NCBI RefSeq assembly: GCF_002075795.1
Contig: NZ_CP020472.1
Location: 3,889,001-3,953,000 of the forward strand
Source of the DNA: Shewanella japonica
GTDB lineage: Bacteria > Pseudomonadota > Gammaproteobacteria > Enterobacterales > Shewanellaceae
Length of the DNA stretch: 64,000 nt
Reading direction: 5' to 3'
The notes beneath the pieces were generated by a model. The model was not told the origin of the DNA. It was given only the letters and a program-made list of their open reading frames with translations, and did not search any database. Below, in pieces: positions 17,993-27,409 of this stretch. The first letter of the stretch is position 1. The number at the start of each line of letters is the position of its first letter. The translations under genes were made by a program, and so were the position numbers.

Positions 17993-18904
17993 ATGATAGA
18001 GCTGAGACATCTTCGTACTTTGATGGCACTAAAAGAGAGTGGTAGCCTTGCTGGTGCTGCCAAAAAACGGTTCGTTACCCAATCAGCGCTATCACACCAA
18101 ATTAAAGAATTGGAAACCCGTATTAATTCAGCCATCTTTATCCGTAAAAGTAAGCCATTATCGTTTACCCAAGAAGGGGCAAGATTACTGAACCTTGCCG
18201 AAGAAATTTTACCTAAAGTGATGGTCACCGAATCTGATTTGAAAAAAGGTTTAGATGCAGAATCTCAGTCATTAAAATTGGGGATTGAATGCCACAGTTG
18301 TTTTCGTTGGTTAATGCCTGTCACTGAAGCATTTAAACAATTAGCACCTGATGGTCGTATCGATTTGTCGAGCCGTCACTTATTTGATTCTTTAAATGCT
18401 TTAGAGCTAGGCGAACTCGATATTGTGCTCACCTCAGATCCTGTGCCAGGACATGCATTAGCGTACCAACACTTATTTGATTTTGAGGTAAAGTTGGTTG
18501 TTGCTAACGATAATCCATTAGCAAAAGAAACGTTTATTAAACCTGAACAACTGGCTAAACAAACCCTAATTTCATACCCAGTACCGCTGCAACGCTTAGA
18601 TATTTATAAGCACTTTTTAGAGCCTGCTGGTGTTGAAGCGGGTGAGCAGAAACAATGTGATTTAACCGCAATGCTGTTACAACGAGTTGCATGCAATGAC
18701 GGTATTGCCGCATTACCAAGTTGGTCAATTAACGAAAGCCATGGGCTAAACCTATCCTCTGTGAGACTAGGAGCAGAAGGCCTTAAACGGCCATTATTTG
18801 CGGCTTACCATCGTAACGCCGCTAACACCAACTTAATTCAAAAGTGGTTGACCCTAGTTGCTGCTGAAGGGTTAAAGTTGCAAAGGTTAGCTCAACAACA
18901 CTAA
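17993..18904 (+). CDS. metR: LysR-type methionine regulator MetR
   Basis: A 303-residue LysR-type regulator that closely follows E. coli MetR along its length. The N-terminal HTH is MIELRHLRTLMALKESGSLAGAA...TQSALSHQIKELE. The effector domain carries IECHSCFRWLMP, GELDIVLTSDPVP, YPVPLQRLDIYKHFLEPAG and GIAALPSW. MetR activates metE, metH and other genes with homocysteine as coinducer. GAGGATAAT precedes the ATG. Tandem MetJ boxes upstream indicate repression by MetJ. Confidence 0.93.
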   Translation: MIELRHLRTLMALKESGSLAGAAKKRFVTQSALSHQIKELETRINSAIFIRKSKPLSFTQEGARLLNLAEEILPKVMVTESDLKKGLDAESQSLKLGIECHSCFRWLMPVTEAFKQLAPDGRIDLSSRHLFDSLNALELGELDIVLTSDPVPGHALAYQHLFDFEVKLVVANDNPLAKETFIKPEQLAKQTLISYPVPLQRLDIYKHFLEPAGVEAGEQKQCDLTAMLLQRVACNDGIAALPSWSINESHGLNLSSVRLGAEGLKRPLFAAYHRNAANTNLIQKWLTLVAAEGLKLQRLAQQH

Positions 18905-18930
18905 AGCAAGAAAGTGTTAGAGACACCATA

Positions 18931-18962
18931 AAAAATGCCACTGATACAGTGGCATTTTGTTA
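18931..18962 (+). terminator. Terminator between metR and the HDOD gene
   Basis: AAAAATGCCACTG/CAGTGGCATTTT hairpin between convergent genes. Confidence 0.88.
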
Positions 18963-19005
18963 TTTAATAATTGATATTTAAAAACCAGTTGATGAACGAG
19001 TTACA

Positions 19006-19761
19006 TCACGAATCGATATCAGATAGTGGATTTATCAAAACATTACGTTTCGCTAAAACATGCCTTAACACCATGCCCGCAGAGTTTGCGTTATCTGTCT
19101 GCTTGATATTATGAGCAACCATAAACTCATTACGTAAATCATCATCAAGCCCTAATGCTTCAAATGCTTCTATAGACAGACTTTGTTGTTGAGTATCAAT
19201 GAGGGTTTTAATCACTTGTAGTGAGATAGCTTTTTCTGATGCGGCATTTAAAAACGCAAATGCACTCAAGGTTATTACCTGACCAAAAACGCTGAATAAG
19301 GCTAAGGTTTGTACTTCATCAGCATCAATATCAATCGGTTGATCGCTTTCTTCAATATCACGTAGATGCTGCACCGCATCGACGGCGATACTTTCAGTTA
19401 ACGCCCAATAGCCTTTGACCAATTTACTGTATGGTTCTTTAAGCTCATCAAGACGTTCTTTTAAATAAAATGAAAACGCGTAACGATAAATATTCACTTG
19501 ACCTAAACGGATAAGTGCATCTTTAATGCTGCGATTTTTAGTCGAAATAATACCACCAGCTTGAGCCGTATTACTGCGCCATAATAAGTGTGCAGCTAAC
19601 GCAGGATCGCTAGAAACGATATCAATTAACACACGGATATCAGCTTCATTAATGAGGGCTTTCTTCAAAGGGATCAAAATACCGCGACGACCAATCACTT
19701 GTTCTTCGTTACCGATAATAGCTTTGACTTGAGTTAACACTTGTTGCTCAAGATAGGTCAT
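19006..19761 (-). CDS. HDOD domain signalling protein
   Basis: A single HDOD domain of about 250 residues, recognised from IDIVSSDPALAAHLLWRSNTA, the SIKDALIRLGQVNIYRYAFSFYL helices and the ALFSVFGQVITL region. HDOD proteins are HD-related but catalytically dead and act in two-component or cyclic-di-GMP signalling. No output domain is attached. The ATG at 19761 is chosen because GGGAAG stands upstream; a TTG seven codons earlier overlaps that site. Confidence 0.85.
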   Translation of the reverse strand: MTYLEQQVLTQVKAIIGNEEQVIGRRGILIPLKKALINEADIRVLIDIVSSDPALAAHLLWRSNTAQAGGIISTKNRSIKDALIRLGQVNIYRYAFSFYLKERLDELKEPYSKLVKGYWALTESIAVDAVQHLRDIEESDQPIDIDADEVQTLALFSVFGQVITLSAFAFLNAASEKAISLQVIKTLIDTQQQSLSIEAFEALGLDDDLRNEFMVAHNIKQTDNANSAGMVLRHVLAKRNVLINPLSDIDS

Positions 19762-19854
19762 ATTGTACTGCTTCCCTTTCAAATTTTTATATTTCTCTAA
19801 CGAGATTTATCCACATAAGCAGCATAAAGGTCAAGTAATTAATCCTTAATCAAA

Positions 19855-19890
19855 CAAAAAGCCGACAAGCGAGTTGTCGGCTTTAATTTT
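19855..19890 (-). terminator. Terminator downstream of the BtuB-type receptor gene
   Basis: AAAAAGCCGACAA/TTGTCGGCTTTAATTTT hairpin between the receptor gene and the HDOD gene, both on the minus strand. Confidence 0.85.
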
Positions 19891-19943
19891 TCTAGTGTTT
19901 TATCCTGTTTGGATTTTTCCCACCGTTTAAAAAACAATCACTT

Positions 19944-21941
19944 CTAAAAACGGTATCCAGCAGTCAAACGTACAGAGCGGCCATTCCCTGAATAATAACC
20001 ATTACCCCATGCAGAGTAATAGCCAGCGCTGACGTACTCTTCATCAAATAAATTATCCGCACGCAAACTTGCAGACCAATTATCACGAGTGTAATTCAGT
20101 GCAAGGTTAGCTAACACATAGCTGTCTAATTTAGGGTCAACATTGGCATTATCACCTTCGATATAACGCTCACCGGTGTAAATGCCTTCAGCAAACACTT
20201 GCCACTCACTTGCAATGTCATAACTGACATAAGCACGTGCATTATGTTCAGCAACCCAAGACAAAGCCTTACCTTCATTTTCACCTTCAGTGAACTCAGC
20301 ATCAATGTAGTCATATGATGCTCCTAATAACCAATCTTCTGATAATTGAACATCAAAGCTGGTGTTAACCCCAAAACGGCGAGATGCATCCGCATTAACG
20401 TTTGCACCGCCACCTTGTGGGCCATCTGTGCGCCCAGCGTCATAAACAATCTCATCTTCTAAATCGAGTACATAAGCGTTTAATTTGAAGGTGTATAAGC
20501 TTTCTGTCCAATCCCATCCTGCTTCATATGAACGACCAGTTTGTGGGTCTAACCCTATTGTGGTTACTGGTGTGTAAGCCTGCTCATCAACTTTAGCAAA
20601 ACGGAAGTTATCGTTAGCACGAATGTAAAAGCGATGTTCGATACTTGGACGATAATTTAAACCTAACTCAAATGCATGGGCGTCATTATCAAGCTCGACA
20701 CCGTTTGGATATAAAGTTTGATCGGTTAAATCATCAGTCACTTCACTATAGCGGCCACCCACGACGTAAGATAATGTACTTGTTAATGGCACCGAGGCTT
20801 GAACGTAAACGCTTGCCATTTTTTGTTCATTGTTTCTTTGAGTGTAAGCCAGATCAAAATCAGCTTCACCAACGCTTAAATCAATACCAGCGACAATGTC
20901 TAAATCACCTTGCTCTAACTGGTAATTACCCGTCGCTTTAGGTGAAAAGCTAAATAAGTTACGCTCGATTCGCCCAGCACTCCCCCATAAAAAGTTAGTT
21001 GTTAAGGTATCTGAATAATTTATATCAGCGGCTAAAGCCCACTCATTAGTTAATTGATACTCATAACCACTTCGCAGTGCTGTGGTCATTTCATGGGTGT
21101 AGTCATCATCTGTGAATGGTGCTGCTTGACTAGGATCATCTTCAAATTGCGCTAAGGTTAAAGCACCTGGTGCTTGACGATTATCGTCATAGTAGCTGGC
21201 TTCTACAAAAAACTGCTGTTTATCAGACTGATACTGTAAACGTCCTAAAATAGAACCCGTTTCACTCTCGTTATTATCACGATAGTTATCGCTTTGGTTG
21301 TAGCTACCCGCTAAGTAATAACGCCATGCATCATTGATTTGGCCAGAAATATCACCTTTAGCTTCATAGGTATCAAAACTACCAGCGCTTAGCTCAAGAC
21401 CACCACCTGTTCCGCTAGGAGCTTTAGTGATAATATTAATGACACCACCCACGGCTTGATCACCGTATACGACACCAGCACTACCATATAGCACTTCGAC
21501 ACGCTCAACTTGGTTTAACGCTACCGCATTCAAACTAGGCGCAGAAATATCGATATTATTTAAACGGCGACCATCAATCAAAATAAGAGTGTTACTGGCA
21601 GCTTGCGATGCGGTAAAACCACGCATAGCAAAGGTCGTACCTGAATTATTATCAGACACTTGAATACCCGCTTGGCTGCGTAGTAAGTCAGTTAAGCTTA
21701 CAGCACCGCTCATCTCAATGTCTGCGGGGCCAATGACGTGCACGTTAGCAGCAATATTCAGTGGGTTAGCTTCACTTCGACCTATAACCACAATGGTTTC
21801 TGTTTCTGCATTGATAGCAGCAGGCTCAGTAGTTGATGATGTATTAGTCGTTTCAGCATTAGCAGTTGAAACAAAACTTGCAGCAGAAACACTTAATATC
21901 AGGCTCAGTGCAGTGGCGATTTTAGTTGGATTAGTACCCAT
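19944..21941 (-). CDS. btuB: TonB-dependent vitamin B12 receptor, BtuB type
   Basis: Outer-membrane receptor of 665 residues that probably imports cobalamin using TonB. It has a signal peptide (ending SFVSTANA), a TonB-box-like ETIVVIG and a plug domain (GAVSLTDLLRSQAGIQVSDN, TLILIDGRRLNNIDIS, VERVEVLYGSAGVVYGDQAVGGVINIITK). A 22-strand barrel follows, ending in RLTAGYRF with the terminal phenylalanine. It is only moderately like E. coli BtuB; the assignment rests mainly on the cobalamin riboswitch directly upstream. AGGAG lies before the ATG. No btuF/btuCD genes are adjacent. Confidence 0.88.
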   Translation of the reverse strand: MGTNPTKIATALSLILSVSAASFVSTANAETTNTSSTTEPAAINAETETIVVIGRSEANPLNIAANVHVIGPADIEMSGAVSLTDLLRSQAGIQVSDNNSGTTFAMRGFTASQAASNTLILIDGRRLNNIDISAPSLNAVALNQVERVEVLYGSAGVVYGDQAVGGVINIITKAPSGTGGGLELSAGSFDTYEAKGDISGQINDAWRYYLAGSYNQSDNYRDNNESETGSILGRLQYQSDKQQFFVEASYYDDNRQAPGALTLAQFEDDPSQAAPFTDDDYTHEMTTALRSGYEYQLTNEWALAADINYSDTLTTNFLWGSAGRIERNLFSFSPKATGNYQLEQGDLDIVAGIDLSVGEADFDLAYTQRNNEQKMASVYVQASVPLTSTLSYVVGGRYSEVTDDLTDQTLYPNGVELDNDAHAFELGLNYRPSIEHRFYIRANDNFRFAKVDEQAYTPVTTIGLDPQTGRSYEAGWDWTESLYTFKLNAYVLDLEDEIVYDAGRTDGPQGGGANVNADASRRFGVNTSFDVQLSEDWLLGASYDYIDAEFTEGENEGKALSWVAEHNARAYVSYDIASEWQVFAEGIYTGERYIEGDNANVDPKLDSYVLANLALNYTRDNWSASLRADNLFDEEYVSAGYYSAWGNGYYSGNGRSVRLTAGYRF

Positions 21942-22099
21942 TTACCTTTAACTCCTAAAAGGAAAAATGGGGCATATTTGCCGCAGCATAGGTGCTAGCA
22001 ATTTGAATGAAATCAAGTTCAATTGACACTCAATGATTCACTCATGGCTAGTAAGGCTACATTTCGAGATCTGCCCACCGAAATCTCAAAATCATTTTT

Positions 22100-22305
22100 T
22101 GGGCCGGTCTCCGGACTCAGGATAAAGTCACCATTGTGACTCACGAAGCTGAATTTTAAACGTTATAGACTTGTCAGTTCTCCAACAAGCCTATTTAACG
22201 CACTCAGTTCTCACCATTACCGTTGCGGGGGCAGTACCAGGTTTTCACTGGTTTCCCGATTATCCCAATTCTATTCATCGAATGAAATAGAGGCTGGGCA
22301 CCACA
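22100..22305 (-). ncRNA. Cobalamin riboswitch
   Basis: On the minus strand the leader contains the B12-box elements GGTACTGCCCCCGCAACGGT (the conserved CCGCAACGGT core), the upstream GGGAAACCAGTG block, and the closing GAGTCCGGAGACCGGCC helix. This is the standard adenosylcobalamin riboswitch order, about 160 bases before the receptor gene. It should shut the receptor off when cobalamin is plentiful. Confidence 0.95.
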
Positions 22306-22417
22306 AAAAATTGACGATAAATTTGAATTGTTTACACGACTGTTCATCAGTTACATATAACAACAGATTACATTATAACGTGTTAATGTTTCTTTTTGAT
22401 ATAAAGAATGATGATCT

Positions 22418-22461
22418 ATCATATTATTCAACTGCTAGCGAAATAAGTTGAATAATATGAT
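22418..22461. repeat. Perfect 16-bp inverted repeat with 12-base loop
   Basis: ATCATATTATTCAACT is followed, after the loop GCTAGCGAAATA, by its exact complement. It lies between the 3' end of the 22510-23166 gene and the riboswitch promoter. There is no T-run on either strand, so it is a weak candidate for a simple terminator; it could protect the mRNA end or bind a protein. The rest of 22306-22509 shows nothing else. Confidence 0.6.
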
Positions 22462-22509
22462 TAGAGAAACGGCTTACAGGTTTGCGACAAGCATTTGTGG
22501 TGAGGCGCG

Positions 22510-23166
22510 TTAACGGGAGAACTTTACCGTAAGCATATTCGAAATAAAGTCACGGTGGTTTGAGGCATTGAGTGGCGGGTTAGACTGACTAAATACACTT
22601 CCTCGCATTGACTTATGCATTAAATATAAATCGTCAGTGTCTTTAATCACGGCGTAATAACCAATTTCACCTTGCTGCTTACGTGACGTTGCGCTGCCAT
22701 ATAAGTTTTTCATCGCCGTGCAACCAATAATGCCATGATATGCTTCTTTACCGCCGATTTGAGTCATCCCCAACTGGTTATAAACCACTTCTCCTTGGCA
22801 ACTTTGTTGGTAGGTATCAGCAAAATTATCTAAAAACTGGGCGCTTTCGATATTGTCAGCTAACCCTTCAAAACCTTGAATACAAAATAAGTCAGACCAA
22901 TCACTAAGAGACTCTCCAGCAGGAACAAACTCCGCTTTATACATGGTGCCACGCTCAGCATTGAAAGCCATTTTCCAGCCAGTGGGTAACACAAAAGAGA
23001 CTTTATTTGAAAAAATTGACAGTTCTTTCTTAGTTGAACCGCCCTCAGAATCAAGGTTTGCAGTAATAGTATTAAGAAATGGTTGTGGCTCTTTGGCCAT
23101 TACATTAAATGAAGGGCTGAATGATAACAGCCCCCCAATTATTATTAGGGTAGCGCAAGCTTTCAT
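22510..23166 (-). CDS. Predicted periplasmic protein of unknown function
   Basis: I do not recognise the family. The 218-residue protein has a signal peptide (MKACATLIIIGGLLSFSPSFNVMA-KE). The mature part has FSNKVSFVLPTGWKMAFNAERGTMYKAEFVPAGESLSDW, resembling small exported proteins with a lipoprotein-like beta fold, and four cysteines that could pair. AGGAT precedes the ATG. It stands alone between the DUF3622 gene and the riboswitch. Confidence 0.75.
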   Translation of the reverse strand: MKACATLIIIGGLLSFSPSFNVMAKEPQPFLNTITANLDSEGGSTKKELSIFSNKVSFVLPTGWKMAFNAERGTMYKAEFVPAGESLSDWSDLFCIQGFEGLADNIESAQFLDNFADTYQQSCQGEVVYNQLGMTQIGGKEAYHGIIGCTAMKNLYGSATSRKQQGEIGYYAVIKDTDDLYLMHKSMRGSVFSQSNPPLNASNHRDFISNMLTVKFSR

Positions 23167-23287
23167 ACCGAAATCATCCTTGGTATTGGTGCTGAAAGGT
23201 GAAGTTTAGTTAATTTTTAATAAAATACAGCAAACTATGTCACCAAAATGTTGTATTACTGTATTATTTTAACTACTAATCTTCAAG

Positions 23288-23593
23288 CTAATCCTCTGAA
23301 TCAGTTAGATTCAATTCATTTTCATCGTCAATAAGTGCTTCTGCAGCAATCGCGTCTGCAATTGATTTTGCTTTAATTTTCTTTTCTGTTTTGCGTTTGT
23401 TGCGCTCAGCCTGTGTGGCCATAAAGCCTGTCAGTTCTTTTTGGCCCCATGCCGTCGCTTCTTCTTCTGTTGCAAAGCCATCATGACTTTTAGATACAAC
23501 AGTCTTGGTTGCACTCATACGACGGGTGATTTCTGCTTTAAAGGTATCGCCAACGGCTAACACACGAAAATCGTACTTCTTACTTTTGCTCAT
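23288..23593 (-). CDS. DUF3622 family protein
   Basis: A 101-residue protein matching DUF3622: a beta-rich start KKYDFRVLAVGDTFKAEITRRMSATKTVVSK, the EEEATAWGQKELTGFM helix, a lysine- and glutamate-rich coiled stretch and an acidic tail. The function of the family is unknown. It precedes the DsbA-independent region alone, with 86 bases to rlhA, which lies upstream of it on the same strand. Confidence 0.75.
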   Translation of the reverse strand: MSKSKKYDFRVLAVGDTFKAEITRRMSATKTVVSKSHDGFATEEEATAWGQKELTGFMATQAERNKRKTEKKIKAKSIADAIAAEALIDDENELNLTDSED

Positions 23594-23679
23594 TACTCGG
23601 TTTTCCTAGCTGATTACAGCTTAAATATGTCGCGTTACACGCGAATATGCTCAACTTGGCATTGCTGCCAATACGTAGT

Positions 23680-25608
23680 TTATTGTTTCACTAACTGGTT
23701 TGAACCAACAATCATCATTTCACATTTCTGACAGTCGAAAACCAGCTTTAATCTATCTTTTCCGATATCTAATACCATAGGATCAGCCTTAATACCCTCG
23801 ACTTCTTTAGGGCATAAATTAAAGCTATATCGTAAACAGTGCTTAGTGACCATTAATGGCGCATCGGTTAACACTTGGTTCTTTTCATAGGTGTCTTCAA
23901 TTTGAATCACACCGTGCTGCTGATAAAACTCTCGAGATTTATCGTTAGCGACATTTGATAGAAAGCTCAAATACTTCTGTGGGAAGCGCGCTTCTTTGTC
24001 GTGCTCGCCTCGAAGAGGTCGTTGATACCCATTAATACGCTTCTCATCTAAAGCAGCAATAGCGTCACGACGTAGTCCATTAATTACCGATGCTGGTAAA
24101 AACCATCTGTTGGCACAGTTCACTTGTAACTGCCCTAATACATAATCACTATTACCTAGCTTTCCTAATTGAGTTCGAAGGCTGGCATCGGCTTTTGCAT
24201 AGTCTTTTGCTGGCTCTTTTGCCCACTCAAGCTCGGTAGTAGCATAATGACCGTGGTTATCGTTAATGGTCAATGCAATGCCGCTATCGGTATCATTGAG
24301 TACCATATTCACTCGTATTTTTCTGGTGGCTGAATCTTTAGATAACAACGCATCAAATTGATGATCAAAGTTTCTAAATAGCTCAACACCCACTTTCAAA
24401 TCTTTACTAACATCAGTTAAAAACAGGGTATTGCCGTCAGCACGATTAACGCGCAGCCCTTTGGTCTTGTTATCAGAAAGACGCTGTTTTTGGTAACCAT
24501 CGATGAAAAAACATAAACCGTCACCATTATTAAATTCGATGGTTTTACCCGCTTTAGCACTATCAACTTTAATAAAGTCACGACCGACGCCAACAATTGT
24601 GCCGACCTTTTCACCTATGTATTTAGGCGAGCTAAAATGTTCAATCAACGCGGTGCGCTGATTAATAAAGTAATCCGTTTTACCACGGTTAAAGCTCTTT
24701 TCAGGATCAGGAGTAAACGTAAATTCACTGCGGCCATGGGACATCGACTCTAGATCACTACGACGATCAATGATCGCATCTAACTGTTGACGATAATGAG
24801 CCGTAACATTCTTAAGGTAACTAATATCTTTAAGACGACCTTCAATTTTAAATGAAGTCACCCCAGCATCAATTAATGCTTCGAGGTTTTCTGTCTGGTT
24901 ATTATCTTTAAGTGATAATAAATGCTCATTTTCAGCTAATACTTCACCATCACGGGTCGACAAGTCACAAGGAAGGCGGCACATTTGCGAACACTCACCG
25001 CGGTTAGCACTGCGATTTGAAAACGCATGACTGATGTTACATAAACCGCTGTAACTTACACATAATGCGCCATGGACAAAATATTCCAATTTAAGCTTGG
25101 TGTTGTCAGCAATTTGCTTAATTTGCGGCAAGTTTAACTCGCGGGCTAATACCACTTGCGAGAATCCCACCTGCTCTAAAAATACTGCTTTTTCAGGGGT
25201 GCGATTATCCATTTGGGTACTGGCATGCATTGCAATCGGTGGTAAATCTAACTGCAATAATCCCATATCTTGGATAATCAGTGCATCGACACCCGCTTCA
25301 TATAATTCCCAAATTAAACTTTGAGCTTGCTCAATTTCGTCATCCATTAAAATCGTATTTAATGCGACAAATACTTGCGCATGATAGCGATGAGCAAAAT
25401 CAGCTAATCGAGCAATATCTTCAACACTGTTACCGGCATTATGACGAGCGCCAAATGCTGGCCCACCAATGTAAACTGCATCTGCACCATGACGAATGGC
25501 TTCAATACCATAGTCTGCGTTTTTAGCAGGCGCGAGTAACTCTAACTGTTTCTTTTCAGTAGACTTAGTTACAGGTGGTGTCGGCGAAAATATCTCTACA
25601 GAACTCAT
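23680..25608 (-). CDS. rlhA: U32-family 23S rRNA C2501 hydroxylase RlhA
   Basis: The 642-residue protein follows E. coli RlhA (YdcP): ELLAPAKNADYGIEAIRHGADAVYIGGPAFGARHNA, then ELNLPQIKQIADNTKLKLEYFVHGALCVSYSGLCNISH. The cysteine-bearing NRSANRGECSQMCRLPC and SFKIEGRLKDISYLKNVTAHYR of the U32 catalytic region follow. A C-terminal DUF3656-like part ends with four cysteines (KHCLRYSFNLCPKE... CQKCEMM), likely a cluster-binding set. RlhA hydroxylates C2501 of 23S rRNA using prephenate. Confidence 0.92.
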   Translation of the reverse strand: MSSVEIFSPTPPVTKSTEKKQLELLAPAKNADYGIEAIRHGADAVYIGGPAFGARHNAGNSVEDIARLADFAHRYHAQVFVALNTILMDDEIEQAQSLIWELYEAGVDALIIQDMGLLQLDLPPIAMHASTQMDNRTPEKAVFLEQVGFSQVVLARELNLPQIKQIADNTKLKLEYFVHGALCVSYSGLCNISHAFSNRSANRGECSQMCRLPCDLSTRDGEVLAENEHLLSLKDNNQTENLEALIDAGVTSFKIEGRLKDISYLKNVTAHYRQQLDAIIDRRSDLESMSHGRSEFTFTPDPEKSFNRGKTDYFINQRTALIEHFSSPKYIGEKVGTIVGVGRDFIKVDSAKAGKTIEFNNGDGLCFFIDGYQKQRLSDNKTKGLRVNRADGNTLFLTDVSKDLKVGVELFRNFDHQFDALLSKDSATRKIRVNMVLNDTDSGIALTINDNHGHYATTELEWAKEPAKDYAKADASLRTQLGKLGNSDYVLGQLQVNCANRWFLPASVINGLRRDAIAALDEKRINGYQRPLRGEHDKEARFPQKYLSFLSNVANDKSREFYQQHGVIQIEDTYEKNQVLTDAPLMVTKHCLRYSFNLCPKEVEGIKADPMVLDIGKDRLKLVFDCQKCEMMIVGSNQLVKQ

Positions 25609-25749
25609 AATCGATGTTTATCTTTTTCTAGGTAATAAAAAATGCATCAAGATAGTAGCTAAACACGGACTAAAACCACGTGTATGTCACTATCATTGAC
25701 GCACTGTTCAGTTTGCTAGTTTAGCAAAAAATAACCAGTTTCGTTGCTT

Positions 25750-26316
25750 TTACTTAAACAAATGCTGAATATTCTTAAAATCACTTTTCCCTTCAGCGAT
25801 TTCTTGTGGGTTTAACCCAGACACTTCATGAGGGAAAACCAACCATTCTTCAGACTCATGGATGAAATAATCAGGTTTTAAGTCAACAGCGGTATTTTTG
25901 GGTTTGTAGTAAGGGCATGCTACTCGAATATCTGTTGGGATATTCTTGCGCATAAACTTTTGCAGTTTATCAATTAACGCATCCACACTGCGGCCTGAAT
26001 CAAAAACATCATCAACAATCAATAAACCGTCTTCTGCATTGGCATTTTCAATAATGTAATGTAAGCCATGCACTTTTATTTTTTTGCTTTGCTTATCAGT
26101 TCCAATACCATAATAAGAAGACGTTCGTACTGCGATGTGGTCAGTTTCAACATTTTTGAAATCATAAAACTCTTGTACTGCAATACCAATAGGTGCACCA
26201 CCACGCCAAATGCCAACAATAAATTGCGGTCTAAAACCACTATCGTATACTTGCGCCGCAAGCTTAAAAGAGTCTTCAAGTAACTGCTGCGCACTGATGT
26301 AATGTTTATCTGTCAT
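25750..26316 (-). CDS. Phosphoribosyltransferase family protein
   Basis: A type I phosphoribosyltransferase fold of 188 residues. It has FIVGIWRGGAPIGIAVQEFY near the N-terminus and the PRPP-binding loop LLIVDDVFDSGRSVDALI near residue 95. The hood region (KPDYFIHESEEWLVFPHE) resembles purine base transferases of the hypoxanthine/xanthine type. The base substrate is not settled. It is divergent from the DnaJ-related gene. Confidence 0.88.
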   Translation of the reverse strand: MTDKHYISAQQLLEDSFKLAAQVYDSGFRPQFIVGIWRGGAPIGIAVQEFYDFKNVETDHIAVRTSSYYGIGTDKQSKKIKVHGLHYIIENANAEDGLLIVDDVFDSGRSVDALIDKLQKFMRKNIPTDIRVACPYYKPKNTAVDLKPDYFIHESEEWLVFPHEVSGLNPQEIAEGKSDFKNIQHLFK

Positions 26317-26572
26317 TGGATTGGGCCCCTATCGTTTTTATTGCGGCGAATTTTATACCAAGGATAGCTGCTTGTCTTTGAGCAATGTGACGAAACGTCA
26401 TATTTGTTACTGAAACTAGACATATTTCAGCAATTATTTAAACCAACCCACCCAAATTGACGCTATTTTCATGGCTCAAGCATAAGCTCATTTTGAATAT
26501 TTTTTCACCATTGACTCCCTGTGCATCTGTGGCATAGTAAATTAACTGCCCATTCATAGTGAAATAGCCCCT

Positions 26573-27220
26573 ATGCTTGCTGCACACAATGCTAAGCCAG
26601 AGTCGTTTTCATCACATGAGTCATTATCTCTTAAAAGTGATAACCCATTAATTTGGCCTCTACTCACTTTACTTCAAGGCCAACATCAAAGCTGGAAGGT
26701 GCACCATCTTGCCAGTGCGTTACAAGCCAAAGGCTTGATGCATGATCTTGATCCTTTGCCTGAGAAGGATTTATTCAAACGCAACTTTTTATTGATGAAT
26801 GCATTGTTTGAATTACAAAGCATGCTGTTACCTAAGCAGTGGCTTCAGGTTCAAGCAATGGATATAAAAATATGTCGTGTATTGCCCCATGACATTGTCC
26901 ACCAGCAACAACATGATGAAGCGTTAAAAAACTATTACCTTGATTGGCAACATTACGACACTTGTGCCAATGTCGTAAAAGAAATGCTCGAGTCTTTTTG
27001 GTCAAGTTACCATGAGTATATTGGGGCTAACCAACAGCTCATGCACGACTCTCATGCCTTACGGATTTTTGAGTTAAACGAAACCGCAACCGACAAAGAT
27101 ATTCGTAAACAGTGGCGAAAGTTAGCCTTAAAACTCCACCCTGATCGCCCAGATGGAGATGCTGAGCAGTTTCGGCAAGTTTGTGAAGCATGGCAAACTT
27201 TACGCTCAAAAGCGGGATAA
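26573..27220 (+). CDS. DnaJ-related protein with C-terminal J domain
   Basis: The 215-residue protein has an N-terminal DNAJ-related domain (PLLTLLQGQHQSWKVHHLASAL...) and a J domain in the last 65 residues. The J domain holds the HPD tripeptide in RKLALKLHPDRPDGDAEQF that stimulates DnaK-type ATPases. It lacks the G/F and zinc-finger parts, so it is a J-protein co-chaperone with an unknown client. The upstream region 26317-26572 contains a probable promoter only. Confidence 0.9.
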   Translation: MLAAHNAKPESFSSHESLSLKSDNPLIWPLLTLLQGQHQSWKVHHLASALQAKGLMHDLDPLPEKDLFKRNFLLMNALFELQSMLLPKQWLQVQAMDIKICRVLPHDIVHQQQHDEALKNYYLDWQHYDTCANVVKEMLESFWSSYHEYIGANQQLMHDSHALRIFELNETATDKDIRKQWRKLALKLHPDRPDGDAEQFRQVCEAWQTLRSKAG

Positions 27221-27409
27221 CACCGCGTTTTACGCCTATTTATTTTTATAGAAAGCCGTACCACATCACATATTTAACTCTGAAATAAATCATCGTTTAG
27301 GTCATAATTCTTGTTAAGATTAAGGCAATTAAGTTTTGGCTTAATTAAGACTATTTTAAGATTTTTCACGACTACCAGCGGGTAACGTGACACTTTTATT
27401 GAGGCTGAA

